The notes: generated by a model not told the origin, from the sequence alone. Counted from the first letter of the stretch, positions 26,178-34,857 are shown. The stretch is DNA of 64,000 bases from Bog-473 sp963730395 (GCA_963730395.1 CAVSSK010000006.1:62001-126000); one strand, 5' to 3'. Program-made: numbers and translations.

Positions 26178-26768
26178 ATGGCCTCGTCCGGACCCCGCAT
26201 GGCTCCGCTCCCCGCCGGCGAGTGGGACGAGCGCCTGACCCGGCTGCTCGAGCGCTCGCCCGGCGGGACCGACGAGCCGATGCACATCTTCACGACACTG
26301 GGCCGGGCCGACCCCGAGCTGTTCCGCCGCTGGCTCGGGTTCGGCGGGGCGCTCCTCTCCGGGCGCCTGCCGGGCCGGCTGCGCGAGCTGGTGATCCTGC
26401 GCACGGCCTGCCGCTTCGGCGGGCGCTACGAGTGGGCGCAGCACATCGAGCTCGGTGAGGAGCAGGGTGTCACCGCCGTCGAGCTCGCTGCCCTCGGCGA
26501 TGCCGGCGGTGACCTGAGCGCGCTCGCGTGGTCGCCACTCGAGCGGTCCGCGCTGCGTGCGGTCGACGAGACGGCCGACGACGGCGCCGTGTCGGACGAG
26601 ACCTGGCGCGAGCTGGACGGACAGCTGGACCAGGGCGAGTTGATCGAGCTCCTGATGCTCATCGCCCACTACCTCATGTTGACCACGGTGCTCCGCTCCC
26701 TGCGCGTCGAGCTGGAGCCCAGGGCGGAGGCGCTGGCGCTCGGCGTGGCCGGCGGCCCGGCGGCATAG
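26178..26768 (+). CDS. Carboxymuconolactone-decarboxylase-family (AhpD-like) protein
   Basis: The 196-residue helical protein has the CMD core 'LPGRLRELVILRTACRFGGRYEWAQHIELGEEQGVTAVELAAL' followed by a second CMD-like helix pair. The CxxC of peroxidase-active AhpD is missing; only a single Cys is present in that helix. Members of this form are common beside actinobacterial lipid genes, with unknown reaction. A TACGAT box (26166-26171) ends 6 nt before the ATG at 26178, which is why I prefer it to an upstream GTG at 26103. Confidence 0.78.
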   Translation: MASSGPRMAPLPAGEWDERLTRLLERSPGGTDEPMHIFTTLGRADPELFRRWLGFGGALLSGRLPGRLRELVILRTACRFGGRYEWAQHIELGEEQGVTAVELAALGDAGGDLSALAWSPLERSALRAVDETADDGAVSDETWRELDGQLDQGELIELLMLIAHYLMLTTVLRSLRVELEPRAEALALGVAGGPAA

Positions 26769-26795
26769 GGAGGGGGGAATGTCGGCGGTGCTGCG

Positions 26796-27563
26796 ATGAC
26801 CCCGCTCCTCGCCGGCCGGTGCATCACGGTCGTCGGCGCCGGGACCCAACCCTCGCGCGACCCCGATGCGCCCGTCGGCAACGGCCGGGCCATTGCCGTG
26901 CGGGCCGCCCGGGAAGGAGCGACGGTCGTGTGCGTGGACCGCGACGAGGCGGCCGTCGAGGAGACCTGGCGCATCGTCACCGAGGAGGGCGGCAAGGCGG
27001 CCGTCGTCGTCGCGGATGTGACGACCGAGGAGGGATGCCGCCTGGCGGTGTCCGACGAGCCTGGCCTGGCGCCCGACGGTCTGGTGCTCAACGTGGGCAC
27101 CGGGTTCGGGATGGGCGTCGCCGGCACGTCACCCGACGAGTGGGACCGCACCTTCGCCCTCAACCTGCGCGCACACTTCATGCTGGTGCGGCGCGCCCTC
27201 GTCACGCTGCCCGACGATGCGTCCATCGTGTTCATGGGCTCGGTGGCCGGCCTCCGGCCGGGCAGCCGCATCCCCGCCTACGACGCCTCCAAGGCGGGGC
27301 TCATCGGCCTCAGCCGCCACGTCGCCGTGGAGGGCGCCCGCCGCGGCATCCGGGCCAACGTGCTCGCACCAGGGCTGATCGACACGCCGCTCGGCCGCGC
27401 CGCCTCCGCGGGACGCCCGTCGCGGACGCGCACGCCGGTGCCGCTCGGCCGCCAGGGCACGGCCTGGGAGGTGGCTGCCGCGGCCGTGTTCCTGCTCTCC
27501 GACGAGGCGAGCTACATCACCGGACAGGTGCTGGCGGTCGACGGCGGGCTGACTCTCGTATGA
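26796..27563 (+). CDS. SDR-family oxidoreductase
   Basis: This 255-residue classical SDR has a cofactor loop that is unusually split ('VVGAGTQPSRDPDAPVGNGRAIAV', an insertion between the two parts of the TGxxxGxG motif). It also has 'VLNVGTGFG' in place of NNAG, the catalytic Ser in 'FMGSVAGLRPG' and YDASK. The C-terminus 'YITGQVLAVDGGLTLV' is standard. It would be an NAD(P)-dependent alcohol or hydroxyacyl dehydrogenase. The last codons overlap the start of the next gene (ATGA), and it begins 27 nt after the CMD gene, so the three genes are one unit. Confidence 0.87.
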   Translation: MTPLLAGRCITVVGAGTQPSRDPDAPVGNGRAIAVRAAREGATVVCVDRDEAAVEETWRIVTEEGGKAAVVVADVTTEEGCRLAVSDEPGLAPDGLVLNVGTGFGMGVAGTSPDEWDRTFALNLRAHFMLVRRALVTLPDDASIVFMGSVAGLRPGSRIPAYDASKAGLIGLSRHVAVEGARRGIRANVLAPGLIDTPLGRAASAGRPSRTRTPVPLGRQGTAWEVAAAAVFLLSDEASYITGQVLAVDGGLTLV

Positions 27564-27994
27564 GCGCGCACTCGGCGCGGCCGCGGTCACGGGCGCATGT
27601 GGCACCACGCCCGTCGCGCCTGGGCCGGCGGATGGCACGCTTCAACAGGGCGGTCACGAACAAGGTGGCTGTCCATGTGGCTGGAGTGTTGCCCGGGATG
27701 GGCATCGTCATGCACGTGGGCCGTCGAACGCGCGACGTGTACCGCACGCCGGTGCTGGTTTTCCCGACCAACAACGGTTTCCGCGTCGCTCTCACCTACG
27801 GCCGGGACTCGGACTGGGTGAAGAACGCGCTGGCCCACGGGGCCGTGCGGCTGATCACCCGGCACAGGGAGTACGAGCTCACGGAGCCCGAGGTCGTCGT
27901 CGACGAGCACCGCCAGCACGTCCCGCTGTTCCTGCGCGGCGTCCTGGGCGTCCTGCGGGTTTCGGAGTTCTTGGACTTCCATCGCGCCGGGTAG
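27560..27994 (+). CDS. DDN-like F420-binding nitroreductase-family protein
   Basis: The 144-residue split-barrel protein has 'VGRRTRDVYRTPVLVF..NNGFRVALTYGRDSDWVKNALAHG', the deazaflavin (F420)-binding pattern of the mycobacterial Ddn/DUF385 family. The family reduces quinones or nitro compounds, or acts in the membrane, with F420H2. The N-terminal 30 residues are Arg-rich and variable. It is coupled to the SDR by an ATGA overlap, and the convergent DUF429 gene ends 3 nt away. F420 use fits with the LLM oxidoreductase at 62100. Confidence 0.83.
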   Translation: MSAHSARPRSRAHVAPRPSRLGRRMARFNRAVTNKVAVHVAGVLPGMGIVMHVGRRTRDVYRTPVLVFPTNNGFRVALTYGRDSDWVKNALAHGAVRLITRHREYELTEPEVVVDEHRQHVPLFLRGVLGVLRVSEFLDFHRAG

Positions 27995-27997
27995 GCG

Positions 27998-28720
27998 TCA
28001 GGCGATCATCTCCATCCGCAGCCCGGTCTCGTCGAGCGCGCCGCCCAGCTGCAGATGGGCGCCCGCTGCGAAGCGGCGAGCCGTCCACGCACCGACGAAG
28101 GCGTCGAGGACGTCGTCGGGCCGGGTGCCGCTCCAGCGAGCACCGCACACGGTGTCGATGTCGCGGAACACGGTCCGCAGGGCGAGCAGGCGCTCTGCCC
28201 GGCCCTCGGTCGTGCTCTTGTGGAATTGCATGGGCGCGCCGGCCAGCTCGGTGAAGCTGAGCTCGGGGTGCATCTCGACGAACCGCTGCTGCAGCGCCGG
28301 GGACTGCAGGTCGTCCACCTCCCGGATCTTTCCCACGATGTTGAAGAGTTGCTGCGAGATCCCCCTCCCACAGACGCCACGGGAGATCGCGCATGCCTCG
28401 TCGTAGGTCCCCGCCGCCAGCACGGGTCGGACGGGCGCGGGGAAGACCGAGGACCGGCGCGGCCCCAACCGTCGCCGGGCCTCGATGTCGACGGCACGCG
28501 GGTCCCGGCCCGGCAGCCCGATTGGGATGTCGATGGTGCCGGCGGTCGTCCGGCTCGCCTGCAAGTCGGCGACCACCTCGCTCAAATCGGTGACGACGCG
28601 TACCGCGGCGCTGGCCGCCTCCGAGGTGTCGCGCCCGCTCAGCGGCACCGCTTCGTCCAGCGGCACCGTGACCACCACCCAGCCGACCCGGCAGCCGTCG
28701 ATGCCGACGACCGACGGCAT
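27998..28720 (-). CDS. DUF429 family protein
   Basis: The 240-residue protein opens with 'VVGIDGCRVGWVVV', the RNase-H-like fold entrance of DUF429. It continues with 'IDIPIGLP', 'RRSSVFPAPVRPVL', 'GRGISQQLFNIVGKIREVD' and 'EMHPELSF..LAG', all hallmarks of the family, which is predicted to be a nuclease and is experimentally uncharacterised. Its start ATG overlaps the stop of the thiolase-like gene upstream by one base (TGATG). A longer frame continuing upstream is a shadow of that thiolase-like gene. Confidence 0.85.
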   Translation of the reverse strand: MPSVVGIDGCRVGWVVVTVPLDEAVPLSGRDTSEAASAAVRVVTDLSEVVADLQASRTTAGTIDIPIGLPGRDPRAVDIEARRRLGPRRSSVFPAPVRPVLAAGTYDEACAISRGVCGRGISQQLFNIVGKIREVDDLQSPALQQRFVEMHPELSFTELAGAPMQFHKSTTEGRAERLLALRTVFRDIDTVCGARWSGTRPDDVLDAFVGAWTARRFAAGAHLQLGGALDETGLRMEMIA

Positions 28721-30231
28721 CAGGACAGGTGGGCCACGTTGAGCTGGTCCTGCGGCGTCAGCGTCACCCGACGCCCGATCAGCTCCTCGGCTTCGGCGTG
28801 GTGCAGGGCCGACGCCCCGCCGTCGAGGAACGCGTAGCAGCGACCGCCGCCCGGGAGGTCGCAGACGAGCAGCGCGCGCTCTGGCTCCCCGTCGCGCCCG
28901 TGCAGCACCGAGTAGGTGGCGACGGTCCCGGCGCCCTCGGGCGAGGCGACGATGGCGACCGGCTCGACGGCCGCCACGGAGGCCGGGGCATCGGGCACCG
29001 GGGCGGATCCGGGCGCCGTCGACCACACCCCGTAGGCGTGCTTCTGCATGTGCATGCCCACCCCGCTCACCATGCCGTGGGAGCCCGGGTCCGCCCGCAG
29101 CGTCTCGGCCATGGCGGCCAGCGAGTGGGTCATGTAGTTGGAGCCCGGGCCGCCGTGGTACGGCAGGCCCCCCGTCTGGGTCACCGCTGCGGCGCGCTCG
29201 TCGCCGGGCCCGATGCCCAGGGCGTCGAGCGCGAAGCAGACCGAGCTGGCGAAGCAGGAGTAGAGGTCGAGATGGGCGACGTCGTCGACGCCGACGCCCG
29301 CGCCGGCCAGGGCCGCCGCCGCGGCCGCCGCCATGGCGGGGGAGCGCCACAGCTCCGGATGGCCGGCCACGTGCGCCGGGTCCTCGGCGTAGCCCCAGCC
29401 GCGCAGGTAGACCCGACGCTCTTCGGGGACCCCCAGCGCATCGGCCTTGGCCGCGCTCGCCAGCACCAGTGCGGCCGCCATGTCCACGTCCATGATCGCC
29501 GTCATCAGCTTCGTGTAGGGGTAGGCGACCATGCGGTTGTCCGCCGTCGCCGTCACGATCTCGTTGGCGTCTCGCTCGACGGGGAACCACGCGTGCGGAC
29601 TGGCGGCGGCGACACGGGTCATGGGTGCCATGACCCGTCCCAGCGACGCTCGATGCTCGTCGAGCGCCCGCCCGGCGTGTGCCCGCCGTGCGTTGTCGAA
29701 CAGCGCGAAGGTCAGGTAGGCCTCGAACACCGAGTGGCTGATCTCGGAAGGGTCGAAGTCCATGTCCATCGGAAAGGGCCGCTTCTCGGCCGGCCGGAAG
29801 GACCACTGCGGCTTCTCGCCCGCCTTCTTCAGGCGGCGGACGGTGGCCAGTGCCTCCGCGCCGGTGATCAGTGCGAGGTCGAGGCCGCCGGCCCGGATCT
29901 CCCGGGACGCCTCGGTGGCGAGGACGTGGGGCACCGACCCGCCGATGCCCGAGTACCTGCGCCGCGCCGGCGACGCCCCCAGCCGCTCGGCCAGCCGGGC
30001 CACCGGGTCGTCGTACTGCCAGGACTGTGAGTAGACGACGTCGATGCTCTCGAGCGCGCCCACGATGGCCGCGGCGTTCTCCGTACCCGCGTCGGTGGCG
30101 GCGTCGCGGGCCATCCGCTCCCACATGGCGAGCGGCTCGGGCGCGCCGTCTGGCGCGACGTCCGCGTCGGAGGGGTGCCAGGTGTGGCGGGCGACGCCGA
30201 TGATGCAGGTGGCGCGGGGGTCGGCGCTCAA
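28720..30231 (-). CDS. Thiolase-like acetyl-CoA acetyltransferase with C-terminal extra domain
   Basis: The 503-residue protein resembles mycobacterial acetyl-CoA acetyltransferases of the Rv1627c/Rv0914c type, longer than SCP-x thiolases. At the nucleophile position it reads 'YSGIGGSVPHVL' with no Cys. 'HLDLYSCFASSVCFAL' and 'TQTGGLPYHGGPGSNYMTHSLA' mark the core, and the last 90 residues ('PVAIVASPEGAGTVATYSVLHGRDG') look like an OB-type domain such as DUF35 proteins carry. That may be a built-in acyl-CoA-binding partner. The reaction is probably thiolysis or retro-aldol cleavage; the missing Cys argues for the second. The start is ATG at 30231. Confidence 0.82.
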   Translation of the reverse strand: MSADPRATCIIGVARHTWHPSDADVAPDGAPEPLAMWERMARDAATDAGTENAAAIVGALESIDVVYSQSWQYDDPVARLAERLGASPARRRYSGIGGSVPHVLATEASREIRAGGLDLALITGAEALATVRRLKKAGEKPQWSFRPAEKRPFPMDMDFDPSEISHSVFEAYLTFALFDNARRAHAGRALDEHRASLGRVMAPMTRVAAASPHAWFPVERDANEIVTATADNRMVAYPYTKLMTAIMDVDMAAALVLASAAKADALGVPEERRVYLRGWGYAEDPAHVAGHPELWRSPAMAAAAAAALAGAGVGVDDVAHLDLYSCFASSVCFALDALGIGPGDERAAAVTQTGGLPYHGGPGSNYMTHSLAAMAETLRADPGSHGMVSGVGMHMQKHAYGVWSTAPGSAPVPDAPASVAAVEPVAIVASPEGAGTVATYSVLHGRDGEPERALLVCDLPGGGRCYAFLDGGASALHHAEAEELIGRRVTLTPQDQLNVAHLS

Positions 30232-30255
30232 CGCTGTGCCTTCAACGGGACGGCG

Positions 30256-31473
30256 TCAGGAACGCGACTTGCCGGGCATGGCGATCGCCCGGTCGGCGAT
30301 GATGTTCTTCTGGATCTCGGTGGAGCCCCCGCCGATCGTCGAGTAGCGCTGGAAGGCGTAGAGGCGTGTCCACTTGCCCCGGTCGACCGAGTCGGGCCCG
30401 CCGCGGGCCAGCGCTCCCGCCGGGCCGAGCAGGTCGACGGCGAGCTCGGCCAGGGTCTGGGCCATCGACGACCACGAGAGCTTGGCGAAGGGGACCTCGG
30501 GCCAGTTCTTCTCGCCCTTCATGATCTTGCTCAGCGCCCGCAGGGACAGCAGGCGCGCCAGCTCGATCTCGGTCCACACCTTGGCGACGCGGTCGCGCAG
30601 CGACGGGTCCTCGAGGGCGTCGGGGTTCACCGAGCGGGCCGCCTCGACGACGGCGCGCAGGTCGGCGGCGAGGATCGCGATCTGCGATGCGATGCCGACG
30701 CGCTCGTAGCCGAGCGTGCCCATCGCCACCATCCAGCCGGCGCCCTCGTCGCCGAGGCGCCACTTGGCCGGGATGCGCACGTCGGTGAAGAAGATCTCGT
30801 TGAAGAGCTCCTCGCCCGCCATGTCGCGGATCGGCCGCACGTCGATGCCGGGTGTCCTCAGGTTGAGGATGAAGGCCGTGATCCCCTCGTGCTTCTTGCC
30901 CCGCTCGATGGCCGTGGGGTCCGTCCGCAGCAGGAACAGACCCCACGTCGCCAGGTGCGCGGAGGAGATCCAGATCTTGGAGCCGTTGACGACGTACTCG
31001 TCGGTGTCGGGGTCGTAGATCGCGGTCGTGCGCAGGTTCGCCAGGTCGTTGCCGGCCATGGGCTCACTGAAGCCTTGGCACCAGTGCTCCTCGGCCTCGA
31101 GGATGGAGGGCAGCCACTGTGCCTTCTGCTCCTCGGTGCCCCAGGCGATGATCATGGGCCCGATCTGCCAGATGCCGTTCGTGTTGAACATGCCCGGCGT
31201 GCGGTACTCGGCCATCACCTCGGAGTAGAGGAGGCGCTGCATCGCGTTGATGGACCGGCCCTTGGCGTACTCGGGCCCCCAGTGGATGGCGGCCCACCCG
31301 CCCTCGTGCAGCTTGCGCTGCCACTTCTGTCGCCGCAGCTGGCTCGCCTCGCCCGACAGGCTCGCATCGTCCCCGAGGGACTCGGCCTCGAGGAAGGGCG
31401 GCAGGTTCTCGTCCAGCCAGGCCCGGAGCTCGTCGCGAAACTTCTCGTCCTCGGGTGCCAAGGCGAAATCCAC
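30256..31473 (-). CDS. Acyl-CoA dehydrogenase, alpha-type subunit
   Basis: The 405-residue FadE has 'WCQGFSEPMAGNDLANLRTTA' (FAD and substrate loop), 'VNGSKIWISSAHLATWGL', and the C-terminal 'IGGGSTEIQKNIIADRAIAMPG', which marks the FAD-binding half of heteromeric actinobacterial dehydrogenases. It would introduce an alpha-beta double bond with transfer to electron-transfer flavoprotein. The GTG at 31473 has TACCCT 7 nt upstream on its strand, suggesting a leaderless message. It is divergent from the shorter beta-type gene at 31578, and both share the operator at 31504-31519. Confidence 0.93.
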   Translation of the reverse strand: MDFALAPEDEKFRDELRAWLDENLPPFLEAESLGDDASLSGEASQLRRQKWQRKLHEGGWAAIHWGPEYAKGRSINAMQRLLYSEVMAEYRTPGMFNTNGIWQIGPMIIAWGTEEQKAQWLPSILEAEEHWCQGFSEPMAGNDLANLRTTAIYDPDTDEYVVNGSKIWISSAHLATWGLFLLRTDPTAIERGKKHEGITAFILNLRTPGIDVRPIRDMAGEELFNEIFFTDVRIPAKWRLGDEGAGWMVAMGTLGYERVGIASQIAILAADLRAVVEAARSVNPDALEDPSLRDRVAKVWTEIELARLLSLRALSKIMKGEKNWPEVPFAKLSWSSMAQTLAELAVDLLGPAGALARGGPDSVDRGKWTRLYAFQRYSTIGGGSTEIQKNIIADRAIAMPGKSRS

Positions 31474-31503
31474 GCCGGGAAGGGTAGTCGACCGCCGTGT
31501 ACT

Positions 31504-31519
31504 GTGACGCCGGTGTCAG
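31504..31519. promoter_or_regulatory. Inverted-repeat operator GTGACGCCGGTGTCAG
   Basis: It lies between the divergent FadE genes. On the plus strand a TACTGT hexamer (31500-31505) overlaps its left end by two bases, the same arrangement as at 3455, 53553 and 57400. It could control both genes at once. Confidence 0.7.
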
Positions 31520-31532
31520 GGAACGGCACGAT

Positions 31533-31566
31533 GCCGGCGGAGTAAGACGGCCGGCGGAGTAGGACG
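31533..31566. repeat. 17-bp tandem direct repeat GCCGGCGGAGTARGACG
   Basis: Copies at 31533-31549 and 31550-31566 are adjacent and differ at one base. They fill most of the leader between the operator and the GTG start of the beta-type FadE at 31578. It is probably a recent duplication, and the second copy also supplies part of the GGAG-like sequence near the start. Confidence 0.6.
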
Positions 31567-31577
31567 TAGGGGAGACC

Positions 31578-32672
31578 GTGGACTTCACGTACGACGACGA
31601 GCAGCTCGCTCTGCAAGAGGTGGCGCGCAGCGCGCTCGAGCGCGAGTGCGGGCCACAGCTGGTACGCGAGCTGGCCGACGACCCGTCCGGCATGACGCCC
31701 GCGCTCTGGTCGACGCTGGTCGATCTCGGATGGACCGGCCTCCTGGTGCCCGAGGACCAGGGGGGCACGGGCGCCGGCCTGCTCGAGACGTGCATCGTGC
31801 TCGAGCAGATGGGCCGCACCCCGCTCCCGGGTCCCTTCTTCTCCTCCGCCGTCACCGCCACGCTGGCCGCCCGGGCGCTCGGCGCCACCGAGCTCCTCGC
31901 CGACCTGGCCTCCGGCGACCGCCGCGGGACGGTCGCGCTCGGGGAGCAGGGCCACGGCGAGCCGTTGGCCACGGTGCGGACGAGGGCGCGCCGCAAGGCG
32001 GCGCGGTGGGTGCTCTCCGGCGACAAGCCGCTCGTGGTGGACGGACACACGGCGGACTGGGCCATCGTGGTGGCGCGTAGCGAGGAGGGTGTGCGCTCCT
32101 ACCTGCTCGAGGCGCCCGCCGGTGAGCTCGTCCCCTCGCTCGACCCGACCCGCAAGCTCGCCCGTCTGGTCCTCGACGACACGCCGGCGGTGCCCCTCGG
32201 GCCCCCGGGCAACCAGGCGGCGCTGTGGAGCCGGGTGCAGGACGACGTCGCGGTCGCCCTGGCCGCCGAGACCGTGGGCGCCGCCGACCGGGCCCTGGCC
32301 GAGGCGATCGCCTACACGTCGCAGCGGGTCGTCTTCGACAAGCCGGTCGCCACCTACCAGACCGTGCGCCATCGTCTCGTCGAGATGTTCCAACAGGTCG
32401 AGATGGCCCGCGCCGGGTTCCAATTCGCCGCCTGGGCGTCGGACACCGAGGCGCCGGAGCGGGGCCAGTCCGCCGCCATGGCGGCCAGCTACGCAGCCGA
32501 GGCCGGCGTGCGGGTGACGGGCGACGACATCCAGCTGCACGGCGGCGTCGGCTTCACCTGGGCCAATGACGCCCACTTCCTCTTCAAGCGGGTGAAGCAG
32601 AACGAGGTCCTCTTCGGCGGGGCGGGCGCGCAGCGCCACCGCCTGGCGTCGCTCTTCATCGAGTCGGCGTGA
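31578..32672 (+). CDS. Acyl-CoA dehydrogenase, beta-type subunit
   Basis: The 364-residue protein is shorter than catalytic FadEs. It carries 'YTSQRVVFDKPVATYQTVRHRLVEM' and the 'LHGGVGFTWANDAHFLFKRV' helix, but not the C-terminal TSE-QRN-AER motif. This is the profile of the second subunit in alpha2beta2 dehydrogenases such as mycobacterial ChsE1-ChsE2, in which the active site is completed by the alpha partner, here probably the divergent gene at 30256. The GTG GAC TTC start matches that of the other beta-type gene at 50685. The last codon overlaps the ligase start. Confidence 0.9.
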   Translation: MDFTYDDEQLALQEVARSALERECGPQLVRELADDPSGMTPALWSTLVDLGWTGLLVPEDQGGTGAGLLETCIVLEQMGRTPLPGPFFSSAVTATLAARALGATELLADLASGDRRGTVALGEQGHGEPLATVRTRARRKAARWVLSGDKPLVVDGHTADWAIVVARSEEGVRSYLLEAPAGELVPSLDPTRKLARLVLDDTPAVPLGPPGNQAALWSRVQDDVAVALAAETVGAADRALAEAIAYTSQRVVFDKPVATYQTVRHRLVEMFQQVEMARAGFQFAAWASDTEAPERGQSAAMAASYAAEAGVRVTGDDIQLHGGVGFTWANDAHFLFKRVKQNEVLFGGAGAQRHRLASLFIESA

Positions 32673-34303
32673 GCAACCTCGAGCTGCGTCCGGTCCCGGC
32701 GTACCTGGCCGAGCGCTACCGGGCCGAGGGCGCCTGGGACGACCGCTCGCTCGGACAGTTCCTCAGTGACGCACTGCTCGAGGACCCGACACGACGCTTC
32801 CGGATCTGGTCGCCCACCCACCCCTACCTCGGGACCGTGGGCGACGTCTACGACGAGTCGCTGCGCGTGGCCGCCGGCCTGCGTGCCCTCGGGCTCGGCC
32901 CGGGCGACGTCGTCGCCTTCCAGTTGCCCAACTGGGTGGAGGCGGCGATCACCTTCTACGCCTGCGCCATGCTCGGGGTCACCCTCGTCCCCATCGTGCA
33001 CTTCTACGGGCCCAAGGAGGTCGGCTTCATCCTGCGCCAGAGCCGGGCCCGGGCCCTGGTCATCGTGGCGCGCATCGGCCAGCGCGACTACCTGGCCGAC
33101 CTGGGCACGGTCCGCGACGGCCTGCCCGACCTCGAGCACGTGATCGTCGTGGGCGGGTCCGACGCCGGGGCCGGCCTCGCCGCCGACGACCTCTCCTTCG
33201 AGGACGTGCGCGGGGCCGAGAAGATCGACGGCCCGGCGGCGGTCGACCCCGACGGGCCGGCCCTCATCGCCTACACCTCCGGGACGACGGCGGACCCCAA
33301 GGGCGTGGTGCACACCCACCGCACCCTCGGCTGCGAGGTGCGCCAGCTGTCGGGCCACCAGGCGCTGCGCGACCGGCCGAACCTCGTCGGCGCGCCGGTC
33401 GGGCACGCCATCGGGATGCTCGGTGGCTTGCTGTGCCCGCTCGTGGGCGGACGCCCCATCTACATGATCGACGGGTGGGACCCCCCGACGGTGCTCAACG
33501 CGATGGTGGAGGAGCAGATCTCGGCCGGGAGCGGCTCGACCTACTTCTTCACGAGCCTGCTGGACTGCCCGGGGTTCGGGCCCGAGCACGTCGATCTCAT
33601 GCGCTTCATCGGCCTCGGCGGCTCGCCCATCCCCAACGCGGTGGCCGAGCGAGCGGACGAGCTCGGGATCTCGCTCGTGCGCTCGTACGGGTGCACCGAG
33701 CATCCCTCCGTGACGGGGTCACAGCACACCGCCCCCAAGGAGAAGCGCATCCACACTGACGGGTGCCCGCTCGAATGGGTCGAGGTGCGCACCGTCGACG
33801 AGGAGGGCAACGACGTCGAGGTCGGCCAGCCGGGGGAGATCCTCAGCCGCGGGCCCGACCGGTTCGCGGGCTACACCGACCCCGAGCTGACGGCCGTCGC
33901 CGTCGACGAGGAGGGGTGGTTCCGCACCGGCGACGTCGGCGTGATCGACGCCGAGGGCTACCTCACCATCACCGACCGGGTGAAGGACATCATCATCCGC
34001 GGCGGGGAGAACGTCAGTGCCGCCGAGGTGGAGCAGCTGCTGGCCCACATGCCAGGCGTGGCCGAGGTCGCCGTGGTGGCCGCACCCGACGAGCGCCTGG
34101 GAGAGCACGGGTGTGCCTTCTTCCGCATGCAGCCCGGGAACGATCCGCCCGACCTCGAGGCGGTGCGGTCCCATCTCGACGCGGCCGGTCTGGCCCGGCA
34201 GAAGTGGCCCGAAGACCTGCGGGTGGTCGACGAGCTGCCGAGGACGGCCTCGGGCAAGGTGCAGAAGTTCGTGCTGCGCGAGCGGCTGCGGGCGGGGCAG
34301 TGA
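32669..34303 (+). CDS. Acyl-CoA synthetase (AMP-forming, FadD-like)
   Basis: The 544-residue ANL-superfamily ligase has A3 'AYTSGTTADPKGVVHTH', A5 'RSYGCTEHPSVTGS', A7/A8 'GWFRTGDVGVIDAEGYLTITDRVKDIIIRGGENVSAAEVE' and the catalytic Lys region 'ELPRTASGKVQKFVLRERL'. It activates a carboxylic acid to acyl-AMP and then acyl-CoA. The general form recalls cyclohexanecarboxylate-CoA ligase and FadD3, but the substrate is unknown. ATGA overlap with the FadE gene shows coupling, so activation and first dehydrogenation are co-expressed. Confidence 0.92.
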   Translation: MSNLELRPVPAYLAERYRAEGAWDDRSLGQFLSDALLEDPTRRFRIWSPTHPYLGTVGDVYDESLRVAAGLRALGLGPGDVVAFQLPNWVEAAITFYACAMLGVTLVPIVHFYGPKEVGFILRQSRARALVIVARIGQRDYLADLGTVRDGLPDLEHVIVVGGSDAGAGLAADDLSFEDVRGAEKIDGPAAVDPDGPALIAYTSGTTADPKGVVHTHRTLGCEVRQLSGHQALRDRPNLVGAPVGHAIGMLGGLLCPLVGGRPIYMIDGWDPPTVLNAMVEEQISAGSGSTYFFTSLLDCPGFGPEHVDLMRFIGLGGSPIPNAVAERADELGISLVRSYGCTEHPSVTGSQHTAPKEKRIHTDGCPLEWVEVRTVDEEGNDVEVGQPGEILSRGPDRFAGYTDPELTAVAVDEEGWFRTGDVGVIDAEGYLTITDRVKDIIIRGGENVSAAEVEQLLAHMPGVAEVAVVAAPDERLGEHGCAFFRMQPGNDPPDLEAVRSHLDAAGLARQKWPEDLRVVDELPRTASGKVQKFVLRERLRAGQ

Positions 34304-34407
34304 GCGCCGTGCGCCACCGGCAGCCGAAGAACCCGGCACACGGGGGTTGGGGGAGGTACGCTCCCGCTGGCATACCGAAGCAGTACACACACAAGACGGG
34401 TGGTGAC

Positions 34408-34839
34408 ATGCGCCCACGCATCCCAAAGCAGCAGATCGACCTCCTGAAGGCGGTGCCGCTTTTCTCCGGTTGCTCGCAGGGCGAGCTCCGCGCCATCGCC
34501 CAGCTCGGCACTCCGGTGAGCGTCGGCAAGGGTGAGGTCCTCACGGAGCAGGGCTCGGCCGGGCGCGAGTTCTTCCTGGTGCTCACGGGCGTGGCTTCGT
34601 GCCGGGTGAAGAACCGCCAGATCGCGGAGTTCACGACCGGCGGCTACTTCGGTGAGCTGGCGCTGCTGCACGGAGGCATCCGGACAGCTGATGTCGTCGC
34701 GGAGACGGACATGGAGCTGCTCGTGCTCGACGCCCGTGAATTCCGCTCGATGCTGATGACCACCCCCGGCATCGGCGTCAAGATGCTGGCCCGGCTGGCC
34801 GAGCGGCTCGCCGACGCCGACGCGCACTACAGCAACTGA
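34408..34839 (+). CDS. Stand-alone cyclic-nucleotide-binding-domain protein
   Basis: The 143-residue protein is almost wholly one cNMP-binding beta-roll: 'LLKAVPLFSGCSQGELRAIAQLG', 'GREFFLVLTGVASCRV', and the phosphate cassette 'FGELALLHGGIRTADVVAET', which keeps the Glu and Arg used to bind cyclic nucleotide. There is no DNA-binding or catalytic domain, unlike Crp. It may act as a small sensor or as a scaffold. The ATG at 34408 is preceded by GGTGGT. A possible TACGCT -10 box is at 34358-34363, so it may have its own promoter despite following the ligase by 104 nt. Confidence 0.82.
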   Translation: MRPRIPKQQIDLLKAVPLFSGCSQGELRAIAQLGTPVSVGKGEVLTEQGSAGREFFLVLTGVASCRVKNRQIAEFTTGGYFGELALLHGGIRTADVVAETDMELLVLDAREFRSMLMTTPGIGVKMLARLAERLADADAHYSN

Positions 34840-34857
34840 GCCCCGGCGCGACCCCGA

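Noticed and set aside
27998..30124. A 708-residue minus-strand frame joining DUF429 to an upstream Arg/Gly-rich sequence
   Set aside because: The upstream part is an out-of-frame reading of the thiolase-like gene; DUF429 starts at 28720 with a TGATG junction.
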